From Spirochaetota bacterium (GTDB lineage: Bacteria; Spirochaetota; UBA4802; JAFGJZ01): a stretch of 5,237 bases of DNA. The position numbers and the translations under genes were made by a program. Below are positions 1 through 5,237 of the stretch, piece by piece. Numbering within the stretch: the first letter of the stretch is position 1; every line of letters begins with the position of its first letter. The DNA is taken from positions 1 to 5,237 of the forward strand of contig JAKJGA010000127.1 in assembly GCA_022704645.1 (NCBI GenBank). The letters run 5' to 3'. The notes beneath the pieces were generated by a model. The model searched no databases, had not been told where the DNA came from, and worked only from the letters and a program-made list of their open reading frames with translations.

Positions 1-656
1 TAGGCTTTATCTGCATTGCTGTGCTGTTTTGCTCTAAAATAAATATTACCAAGATTGTAATGTGCTTCCGCATTTTTAGGATTTACTTCGACGCCTTTCT
101 TTGCGTATTTTACCGCACCTGCGACATCATTTTGTTCTAGTCTTTGCTTAGCGAGATTGAAATATGCATCTTGGTCCTTTGGAGCAACTTTGATTGCATC
201 CTCATATTCCTTTTTTGCTTTTTTAGGTTTTTTCTGTTCATCAAAAACATTGCCGAGTCTGTTGTATGCTTTGGGCTGTTTCGGTTTGACTGTTTTAGCT
301 TTTTCATAAGTCTCGATAGCTTTCGCATAATCACCTTTTAGAGCATAGGCGTGTCCCAATTCGGTAATTGCGTCATAATTTTTAGGATCTATTTTTATAG
401 CTTTTAAATAATAATCTATGGCCTTATCGTAATCCTGTATATCCTTGTATGCGTTTGCAATTTTGAGTATTATTTCAACATTGTTGGGTTCGGTTTCGAG
501 AAGTTCTTCGTAAAGTGCTATTTGTTTAGTTCGCATGTTTTCGATATCTTTGAGCGGATCTTTTTTGAATCCGTCAAAAATAAAGTAAGCTCCTGCCGAT
601 AGAAGCAAGACCAGAACTGCGATGATTCCGATCTGAATTCGTCTGTCATTAAACAT
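1..656 (-). CDS. Membrane-anchored TPR-repeat protein, 3' end beyond the left edge
   Basis: This open frame of 218 codons starts at ATG (656-654) and runs off the left edge with no stop, so the C terminus is missing. Residues 8-27 form one hydrophobic helix after a short RR-containing N terminus, consistent with an uncleaved membrane anchor. From residue 58 the protein is a strikingly regular TPR array with 34-residue units at 58-91, 92-125, 126-159 and 160-193, and a fifth beginning at 194. Each complete unit ends in Pro and carries the usual small and aromatic positions (for example AYALKGDYAKAIETYEKA). TPRs are protein-binding helical hairpins, so an assembly or scaffold role is inferred, but no partner is shown. 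The third unit is unusually lysine-rich (EQKKPKKAKKEY). A GGGGG Shine-Dalgarno-like run at 661-665, 4 bases from the ATG, supports the start. The gene lies 11 bases behind the preceding TPR gene, so the two are probably cotranscribed. TPR identity is near certain; the specific role is unknown. Confidence 0.9.
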   Translation of the reverse strand, partial: MFNDRRIQIGIIAVLVLLLSAGAYFIFDGFKKDPLKDIENMRTKQIALYEELLETEPNNVEIILKIANAYKDIQDYDKAIDYYLKAIKIDPKNYDAITELGHAYALKGDYAKAIETYEKAKTVKPKQPKAYNRLGNVFDEQKKPKKAKKEYEDAIKVAPKDQDAYFNLAKQRLEQNDVAGAVKYAKKGVEVNPKNAEAHYNLGNIYFRAKQHSNADKA

Positions 657-667
657 AATTCCCCCAA

Positions 668-1360
668 TTAATTTAAGTCATCATCTCTGTATATGTCTTC
701 GAGCTGTTTTACTGTTTTTTTATCTTCATGACCCGCTGATTCAGCTGAGTCTTTCTTTTCCGTTGCTTTCAGAATATCTCCGCCTAGATGAAGAATTTCT
801 TCAATCGGGATGTCGCTGTCCGGCGGAGGAATTTTGAAGTTAGGATCTTTCAGAAGTTCAATTGCTCTTCTGATTTTTTCGTATTGCGGATCTTCCGGAG
901 CCGCCCTCAGATACTCTTCCCAGTTTCTGATGGTTTCACTTTTATCGCGCAAAAGCATTAGATTTGAAAGGCCGAGATGAAAATAAGCGTATTTAAGATT
1001 CGGATTTTTCTGAAGTGCTTTTTTATAATGGTCTACCGCTACATTTCCGAGTTTTTTTGCATAATACGCCTGTCCGAGACGGAATTCCTCTTCGGCGGAT
1101 GAAGGGTCGAGATCGACGGCTTTTTTGTATAATTCAATAGCTGCGTCATATTGACCTTTTTGAAGCATGATATCGCCGAGATATGAATATGCTTTTCTGT
1201 TTTCCGGATTGTCTTTCAGTTCTTCCCGAAGAAGAAGTTCTGCCATTTCGAATTTTTTTTGGAAGAAATACTTGGAAGCCTTTTGAAATTTGGTTTCTTC
1301 TTTTTTCTGCCCGATCAGAAGAGCCGGAATTAAAAGTATTAAGACGATTATTTTAAACAT
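668..1360 (-). CDS. Exported TPR-repeat protein with a proline-rich C-terminal motif
   Basis: This protein is 230 residues from the ATG at 1360-1358. Another ATG two codons upstream (1366) gives 232 residues, but the AAAGG at 1368-1372 lies one base from that ATG and 7 bases from the 1360 ATG, so the inner start is preferred. Residues 1-18 (MFKIIVLILLIPALLIGQ) look like a Sec signal peptide or short anchor. There is no lipobox Cys. TPR units follow at about 19-52, 53-86, 87-120 and 121-155. After them comes a short conserved-looking segment, IPPPDSDIPIEE (177-188), then ILHLGG and a charged tail ending RDDDLN. TPR proteins bind partner proteins, and the signal suggests it acts in the periplasm or on the outer face of the inner membrane. 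It probably shares a transcript with the next gene, 11 bases downstream. It may form an envelope complex with its two TPR-like neighbours, which is inference. No specific family name is assigned. Confidence 0.9.
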   Translation of the reverse strand: MFKIIVLILLIPALLIGQKKEETKFQKASKYFFQKKFEMAELLLREELKDNPENRKAYSYLGDIMLQKGQYDAAIELYKKAVDLDPSSAEEEFRLGQAYYAKKLGNVAVDHYKKALQKNPNLKYAYFHLGLSNLMLLRDKSETIRNWEEYLRAAPEDPQYEKIRRAIELLKDPNFKIPPPDSDIPIEEILHLGGDILKATEKKDSAESAGHEDKKTVKQLEDIYRDDDLN

Positions 1361-1396
1361 ACCCATACCTTTATATTTTCGACCTTATGCAGTTTA

Positions 1397-1424
1397 AATA
1401 TAATAAAAAATGATATGAATTCAA
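1397..1424 (-). promoter_or_regulatory. Candidate sigma-70-type promoter for the two TPR genes
   Basis: In the 93-base gap before the exported TPR gene, the minus strand shows TTGAAT (1424-1419), a 16-base spacer, and TATATT (1402-1397). These match the -35 consensus at 4 of 6 and the -10 consensus at 5 of 6. Transcription would begin near 1390, leaving about 30 bases of leader that contains the AAAGG ribosome binding site. The whole gap is AT-rich, so a chance match is possible. No clear terminator hairpin for the upstream gene is visible here, so readthrough from that gene is also plausible. Confidence 0.35.
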
Positions 1425-1453
1425 GCAGTCCACAGTGAATAATCAAGCGGAAA

Positions 1454-3391
1454 TCATGAATTCATGTATTTTTCCAGATATTCATTCAGATCATTGACAT
1501 TTTTCTGAACCATCGTCTTGAATTCTTTAGGAATATTCTGATCAAGTATGACTTTGTAGTAATTTAAAGCATCTTTGACTCTTCGTCTTTTAATATAGTC
1601 TCCTGCCTTTTCAAGCATCGGTTTATATTTATAAAATGAATATTCGAGAACATTCTGCTCGCGTGAGAGGGTATTTCTGTCAGGAAGTTTATCGAAAGCG
1701 TAGGTTACCCGCAATATCGGAAGTTCTTTCCGTTTTGGAGCGTATCTTTCCATAAAAGCTGAATAGAATTGTTCATCCTCATGAGTCTTGGGTTGTGCTG
1801 AATAGAGAAGTTTATCAATATCAATATCCTGCTGAATTTCACCTTTCGGTCCGCGGATTTCATACTCATTTTCTTTTTCCTCCGGTTCTTCATGTTTCTC
1901 CGGTGCTTTATGTTTCAGGGAATTTTCGTCAGCTGCAGATTTTAAGATGCTGGCCATTATTTCGTCATCAGTCGGTTCATCCGTTTTTTTACCGTTTACA
2001 ATATCCTGAAGTGTTTCAAATTCATCTTTTTCTTTATCTTTGCTGTCAAATTCTCCCGATGATGCATTAGTTCGTGAATCCTGATTCGGAAACTGATTTG
2101 CCGGTAAATTGTTACCGTTTAACTGAGACGAATTCGCTTCATTGATTATCCCTGCGGTTTCTTCTTTTGAATTAGACTCTGTTTTTCCGGAGGCATGAGC
2201 ATTCATGCTTTGAATTGATTCTGCGAGATTAAAAAGTTCGTTTTTAAGATTAGAAATTTCGACTTTAAGAAGTTCGTTTTCACGTTTTTCAAGATTTGCT
2301 GAATCTTTATGGTATTTATCAAGAAGGTTAACGACTTTATCGTCAATTTTTTGAAGATGTGATTTCTCATCATTCAGCTTTTCTATTTCTTTCTGAAGTG
2401 ATGATATTTCTTCTGTTATGTTTTCGGTATCTTTTAGTTTTGGCAATTCTGCGGCAGGCTGTTTCTTGAGCTGTTCAATTTCTCTTTTTAGTGATTCTAT
2501 CTCATTAAGGTGTTTTGAGTCCATGCTCTGTTTGATGCTTTCTGCGATCGCAGAGGCATTGTATTCCGCATTGAATTTCGATATTTCGCTTAATGTATTT
2601 TTTAAATCGCTTATCTCGTCCAGTTTATCGCTGAGTTCTTCGGATTTCTTGTTTTTAACTTCTTTTTTTTCTTCGTTTAAATCGCTTAGTGCGTTTTTCA
2701 ACCCGGCTATTTCATTTCTCAGCCTGTTGAGTTCTTCCGGATCATTTTCCGAAGAGTTGCTTGATATTTTTGATTTTACCCTTTCGGCAATTTTATCAAT
2801 ATCAATTTCTGCAGGCGCCATGCTGATTTTGATATTTTCTTTTATTTCATCTCCGGATATTGAAAGTTTTATCTGATTCTCTTCATCTTTTTTCTTTTGC
2901 TTAATCTTTTCTTCTTTTCTTGTAGCTGAAATATGCTGATAGTTATAGAGATAATCGATATTTTCTTCTATCTTATTTCTTATATCTTCGTCGCCGATTC
3001 GTGACTGAATACCTTCATAAAGAGAAATGGCGCTTTCAAAATCGCCGCGTTTTATATAGTGTTCGATATTGGAAATAGCTTTTGAATATATTTCGAGTGG
3101 AGAACCTTCGGGAATGATTTCGCCGGATTTGTGAGGCAGGGTAAAATCGTCCTGAACTTCGACGCTGTCTTCATCATCGCTTCTTCTGCGTCTTTGATTT
3201 TTATCTTTTAACTCATCTTCAATTTCTTTTTCAATATCACTTTTTCTGTCTCCTGCACGTCTGTCGGGAAATACCGGAGTTTTCGGTTCGGAAGAAATTA
3301 CTTTTTTTTCTTCGCTGCTTCCGCCACCCAGAAGAGCCCATAAAGGAATAAGAATTATAATAATGAATAAAATAGCAAGAAAAACGCTCAA
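1454..3391 (-). CDS. Membrane-anchored coiled-coil protein with terminal TPR-like helical modules (possible spirochaetal flagellar collar-type protein)
   Basis: This 645-residue protein starts at TTG (3391-3389) behind AGGGAG at 3401-3406, spaced 9 bases. No in-frame ATG lies near. Residues 4-22 are one strongly hydrophobic helix ending in LLGGG. Residues 25-90 are highly charged (PDRRAGDRK, NQRRRRSDDED). Residues 97-152 form a TPR-like helical pair. Residues 217-395 are largely coiled coil with repeated LxxEIxxLK patterns. Residues 396-520 are polar, N/S/E/K-rich and probably disordered. Residues 540-643 form a compact C-terminal domain containing YSFYKYKPM and DYIKRRRVKDALNYY. The C-terminal module aligns gap-free with the N-terminal one. 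The architecture suggests a structural scaffold anchored in the inner membrane. Resemblance to spirochaetal collar proteins such as FlcA is from memory of architecture and C-terminal style and is unverified. The gene follows the rlmD-like gene by 94 bases and precedes two TPR genes. The reading frame is certain; the function is not. Confidence 0.85.
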   Translation of the reverse strand: MSVFLAILFIIIILIPLWALLGGGSSEEKKVISSEPKTPVFPDRRAGDRKSDIEKEIEDELKDKNQRRRRSDDEDSVEVQDDFTLPHKSGEIIPEGSPLEIYSKAISNIEHYIKRGDFESAISLYEGIQSRIGDEDIRNKIEENIDYLYNYQHISATRKEEKIKQKKKDEENQIKLSISGDEIKENIKISMAPAEIDIDKIAERVKSKISSNSSENDPEELNRLRNEIAGLKNALSDLNEEKKEVKNKKSEELSDKLDEISDLKNTLSEISKFNAEYNASAIAESIKQSMDSKHLNEIESLKREIEQLKKQPAAELPKLKDTENITEEISSLQKEIEKLNDEKSHLQKIDDKVVNLLDKYHKDSANLEKRENELLKVEISNLKNELFNLAESIQSMNAHASGKTESNSKEETAGIINEANSSQLNGNNLPANQFPNQDSRTNASSGEFDSKDKEKDEFETLQDIVNGKKTDEPTDDEIMASILKSAADENSLKHKAPEKHEEPEEKENEYEIRGPKGEIQQDIDIDKLLYSAQPKTHEDEQFYSAFMERYAPKRKELPILRVTYAFDKLPDRNTLSREQNVLEYSFYKYKPMLEKAGDYIKRRRVKDALNYYKVILDQNIPKEFKTMVQKNVNDLNEYLEKYMNS

Positions 3392-3400
3392 GACAATATA

Positions 3401-3406
3401 CTCCCT
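3401..3406 (-). promoter_or_regulatory. Ribosome binding site that fixes a TTG start
   Basis: The minus strand reads AGGGAG here, 9 bases upstream of the TTG at 3391-3389. It is the only good Shine-Dalgarno sequence in the 94-base gap. The residues encoded directly after the TTG form the membrane helix, so a later start would remove the anchor. This makes TTG the most credible initiation codon of the coiled-coil protein gene. Confidence 0.65.
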
Positions 3407-3485
3407 ATCTACTATATCGGCTTTTTCCTGTGATTACTTGAATTTTTCCAAATTTATTGTTTGCCGAAAGAAAACAAGCGGATGT

Positions 3486-4586
3486 TTATTTATCGAATGA
3501 AAAAGACGAAATCAGTTCTATATGCATTGTTCCTGGAAACATGTCTATCAAATCAACACTTTCTAGTTTAAATCCGGATTTGATTAAATCTCCTGCGTCC
3601 CGCGCCCAGGTTGACGGATTACATGAAACGTAAATTATCTTTTCCGGGCTGATTTTTTTAATAATTTCCCTGGCTTTGGAGTTCATTCCCGCACGCGGAG
3701 GATCAGTTACTATAAGGTCGGCAGTCTTGATTGAATCCGGTATCGAATCCATGTCGCAGCGGATAAATTTTGCATCTGTTCTGTTTTCAATATTATTTTT
3801 TTTTGCTGAAGCTATGCTTTCTTTAGAGATATCAATTCCGGTAATTTTCATTTTTTTTGAAAGAGGAATTGTGAAGAATCCGCATCCACATCCCATATCA
3901 ATCGCCTGAGAAAATCCAGCGGATTGTTCAATGACCAGTTCAAGCATTTTTGGCCGCAGAAAACCATTAGATTGAAAGAAGCTCTCGGAATTGTGATAAT
4001 ATGTGAAATCTAATTCTTTTTCTATAATTTCGGCGGAATAAGTATTGGTAATACAGCCTTTGGAATCTCTGCTTATGCGGCAGTCCTGTGTTATACGGTT
4101 ATTTTGAATAAATCTGTTTATTGCATCATCAAGAAGAATACATCCTTGTTCGGGAAACGGTATAACGGTATTCGATTTTTTTCCGTAAAACCCTGTTTGA
4201 TTTCCGTTGGATTTTACTGAGCAGCGGCTTCTGTATCCGTAGCGTTCTGACGCATAGGTTGTTATTTCACTGTTGAAATCAAAGCGGCCAATGCGTCTGA
4301 TTGAATCCTTGATTATGTTCTTTTTAAATTCAAGCTCTGTCCGGTAATCTGTATGAAGATAATCGCATCCGCCGCACTTCATGAAATTGGGGCAGGCGGG
4401 TTTTATTCTTTTATCCGAAGGTTCAATAACTTCAACAAGCTCTGCAAATGCGAAATCTTTTTTTTCTTCAGTTATCCTTAGTCTGCAAAGTTCTCCCGGC
4501 AGAACACCGTCGGTAAAAATAATTTTGCCTTCATTTCGGGCTATAAACGAGCCATAGCTTTCTTTTTCTATTCTTACCGTAATCAT
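3486..4586 (-). CDS. rlmD: RlmD-like 23S rRNA (uracil-C5)-methyltransferase, TRAM plus Fe-S type
   Basis: This 366-residue enzyme is predicted to methylate C5 of a uracil in 23S rRNA (U1939 in the E. coli RlmD family) using S-adenosylmethionine. An N-terminal TRAM RNA-binding domain spans about 1-55 (IFTDGVLPGE). The 4Fe-4S ligands are C65, C71 and C74 (CPNFMKCGGC) plus C149. The methyltransferase domain has FFQSN at 203-207, the SAM loop DMGCGCGFF at 230-238, DPPRAG at 295-300, the catalytic nucleophile C322 (SCNPSTWARD) and the general base E357 (HIE). All key residues are present. TrmA lacks the Fe-S motif and RlmC lacks TRAM, which favours RlmD, though the target base cannot be proven and RlmCD-type dual specificity is possible. 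The ATG at 4586-4584 is chosen because it begins the TRAM fold; an in-frame TTG at 4619 would translate the terminator hairpin. No Shine-Dalgarno sequence precedes either start. The length is somewhat short for the family. Confidence 0.93.
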   Translation of the reverse strand: MITVRIEKESYGSFIARNEGKIIFTDGVLPGELCRLRITEEKKDFAFAELVEVIEPSDKRIKPACPNFMKCGGCDYLHTDYRTELEFKKNIIKDSIRRIGRFDFNSEITTYASERYGYRSRCSVKSNGNQTGFYGKKSNTVIPFPEQGCILLDDAINRFIQNNRITQDCRISRDSKGCITNTYSAEIIEKELDFTYYHNSESFFQSNGFLRPKMLELVIEQSAGFSQAIDMGCGCGFFTIPLSKKMKITGIDISKESIASAKKNNIENRTDAKFIRCDMDSIPDSIKTADLIVTDPPRAGMNSKAREIIKKISPEKIIYVSCNPSTWARDAGDLIKSGFKLESVDLIDMFPGTMHIELISSFSFDK

Positions 4587-4593
4587 ACGGTAA
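4574..4593. repeat. Perfect 7-bp inverted repeat enclosing the rlmD-like start codon
   Basis: The arms TTACCGT (4574-4580) and ACGGTAA (4587-4593) are exact reverse complements separated by a 6-base loop, AATCAT. The loop holds the ATG of the methyltransferase gene on the minus strand. In mRNA this would form a small hairpin with the start codon in its loop; in DNA it could be a protein-binding dyad. Neither role is demonstrated, and a 7-bp arm can arise by chance. Confidence 0.5.
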
Positions 4594-4618
4594 ATTAAAA
4601 TGCCGCCTTTCGGCGGCA
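4592..4618 (-). terminator. Intrinsic terminator of the rubrerythrin gene
   Basis: On the minus strand a 7-bp GC-rich stem, TGCCGCC paired with GGCGGCA (4618-4612 with 4607-4601), closes on a GAAA tetraloop. It is followed immediately by TTTTAATTT (4600-4592). An A-rich stretch precedes it. The stem begins 13 bases after the rubrerythrin stop codon, the usual arrangement for Rho-independent termination. Its T-tract ends only 5 bases before the ATG of the next gene, so it may also attenuate readthrough into that gene. Confidence 0.9.
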
Positions 4619-4631
4619 AGCTATTTTTTAA

Positions 4632-5207
4632 TTAAAAGTTGTCGGCTAGAATTTCAAAGTATGACTGAGGGTGGTCGCATGCCGGACATTTTTCCGGAGC
4701 TTTGATTCCTTCATAGATGAAACCGCAATTTCCGCACTTCCATACAACCGCTGCGTCTTTCTGAAAAACTTTGTTTGTTTCAATGTTTTTTGCAAGAGCT
4801 CTGTATCTTTCTTCGTGATGCTTTTCGACTTTTGCAACATTTCTGAATACAGCGGCAATTTCAGGAAAACCTTCTTCATCAGCGATTTTTGCTGCTTCAG
4901 GGTAAAGAACTGTGTGTTCTTCGTTTTCACCCATAGCTGCAGCAAGAAGATTTTCTTTTGTTGTGCCGATTTTTCCCGCAGGGTAGGTCGCAGTTATTTC
5001 GAGATCGCCGCCTTCAAGAAATTTGAAAAATCTTTTTGCGTGTTCTTTTTCGTTATCAGCAGTTTCTGCAAAAATGTTGGAAATCTGCACGAAACCTTCT
5101 TTTTTTGCAACAGATGCAAAGAAAGTGTATCTGTTTCTTGCCTGTGACTCACCCGCAAAAGATGCGAGAAGGTTTTTTTCTGTTTTTGTACCTTTTAAAC
5201 TTTTCAT
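4632..5207 (-). CDS. rbr: Rubrerythrin, non-haem diiron peroxidase with C-terminal rubredoxin-like domain
   Basis: Rubrerythrin is a cytosolic peroxidase that reduces hydrogen peroxide in anaerobes and microaerophiles, taking electrons through its rubredoxin-like domain. This protein is 191 residues, the same length as I recall for the classic Desulfovibrio enzyme, and begins with the very similar MKSLKGTKTEKNLL. The N-terminal ferritin-like four-helix domain (about 1-140) shows the diiron ligands: E20 in FAGESQARNRY, E53 and H56 in ETADNEKEHA, E94 and E97 in GENEEH, and E128 and H131 in VEKHHEE. The rubredoxin-like domain has C158-G-N-C161 and C174-P-A-C177 for one iron. Every metal ligand is intact. 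A strong GGAGG at 5212-5216, 4 bases from the ATG, supports the start. A hairpin terminator directly follows, so it is likely a single-gene unit. Its promoter lies mostly or wholly beyond the right edge, so oxidative-stress control (for example a PerR box) cannot be judged. Confidence 0.97.
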   Translation of the reverse strand: MKSLKGTKTEKNLLASFAGESQARNRYTFFASVAKKEGFVQISNIFAETADNEKEHAKRFFKFLEGGDLEITATYPAGKIGTTKENLLAAAMGENEEHTVLYPEAAKIADEEGFPEIAAVFRNVAKVEKHHEERYRALAKNIETNKVFQKDAAVVWKCGNCGFIYEGIKAPEKCPACDHPQSYFEILADNF

Positions 5208-5237
5208 TTATCCTCCATAGACCTATAAAACAAAACC

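Noticed and set aside
1415..1466. Two copies of ATGAATTCA, one within the 12-bp palindrome CATGAATTCATG at the stop of the coiled-coil gene
   Set aside because: These are short AT-rich palindromes built around GAATTC, with no flanking structure, further copies or gene context suggesting a binding site or mobile-element end.
2418..2876. Plus-strand open frame of 152 codons, and other plus-strand frames at 144, 1795, 3676, 4671 and 5023
   Set aside because: They are antisense to well-supported minus-strand genes, are rich in Ser, Phe and Leu as expected from complementing Lys/Glu/Asp-rich coding, and lack convincing ribosome binding sites.
3411..3416. TATAGT as a -10 element for the coiled-coil protein gene
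   Set aside because: It matches the consensus well, but transcription would begin about 7 bases downstream, within or past the AGGGAG ribosome binding site, and no -35 element lies at proper spacing.
3457..3477. Inverted repeat TTGTTT / AAACAA with a 9-base loop after the rlmD-like gene, as a terminator
   Set aside because: The stem is nearly all A-T, short, and not followed by a T-tract, so it would not terminate transcription efficiently.
4587..4619. Upstream TTG extension of the rlmD-like protein (11 extra residues beginning MPPKGG)
   Set aside because: These codons are the terminator hairpin itself, no ribosome binding site precedes the TTG, and the TRAM domain begins naturally at the ATG at 4586.
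5208..5237. TATAGG near the right edge as a rubrerythrin promoter -10 element
   Set aside because: Only 30 bases of upstream sequence are present, so no -35 element or PerR-type operator can be assessed.
1..5237. CRISPR array, tRNA or rRNA gene, insertion sequence, toxin-antitoxin or other defence system
   Set aside because: No spaced direct repeats, structural RNA signatures, transposase motifs or terminal inverted repeats were seen, and the five genes account for nearly all of the window.

Overview
All credible genes in this window lie on the minus strand, so transcription runs from the right edge to the left. Read that way the order is: rubrerythrin (rbr), a TRAM-domain, Fe-S-type RNA uracil-5-methyltransferase (rlmD-like), a 645-residue membrane-anchored coiled-coil protein, a small exported TPR protein, and a membrane-anchored TPR protein cut off by the left edge. 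The sequence is AT-rich, lysine codons are nearly always AAA, and coding density is high. No intergenic gap exceeds about 100 bases.

The organism is probably an anaerobic or microaerophilic, AT-rich bacterium with an envelope rich in TPR proteins. Rubrerythrin fits an anaerobic lifestyle. The cluster of membrane-anchored TPR and coiled-coil proteins recalls Spirochaetota, where such proteins build the periplasmic flagellar collar. This lineage call is inference from gene style, not from any marker gene.

Right part (about 3486-5237): rbr has a strong Shine-Dalgarno sequence and ends in a textbook intrinsic terminator. The rlmD-like gene begins almost on top of that terminator, has no visible ribosome binding site, and its ATG sits in the loop of a perfect 7-bp inverted repeat. 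These two genes are well identified from catalytic and metal-binding residues.

Left part (1-3391): three genes encode proteins with an N-terminal hydrophobic segment followed by TPR or TPR-like helices. The 645-residue protein starts at TTG behind a good Shine-Dalgarno sequence. It has a transmembrane helix, a long charged coiled coil, a disordered linker and a conserved-looking C-terminal helical domain. That C-terminal domain aligns without gaps to a segment near the N terminus, so the protein appears to carry a duplicated helical module at both ends. A candidate sigma-70-type promoter precedes the 230-residue TPR gene, which is followed after 11 bases by the partial TPR gene, so the last two probably form an operon. 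Together the three look like parts of a membrane-associated scaffold. Their exact function is not shown by the sequence.
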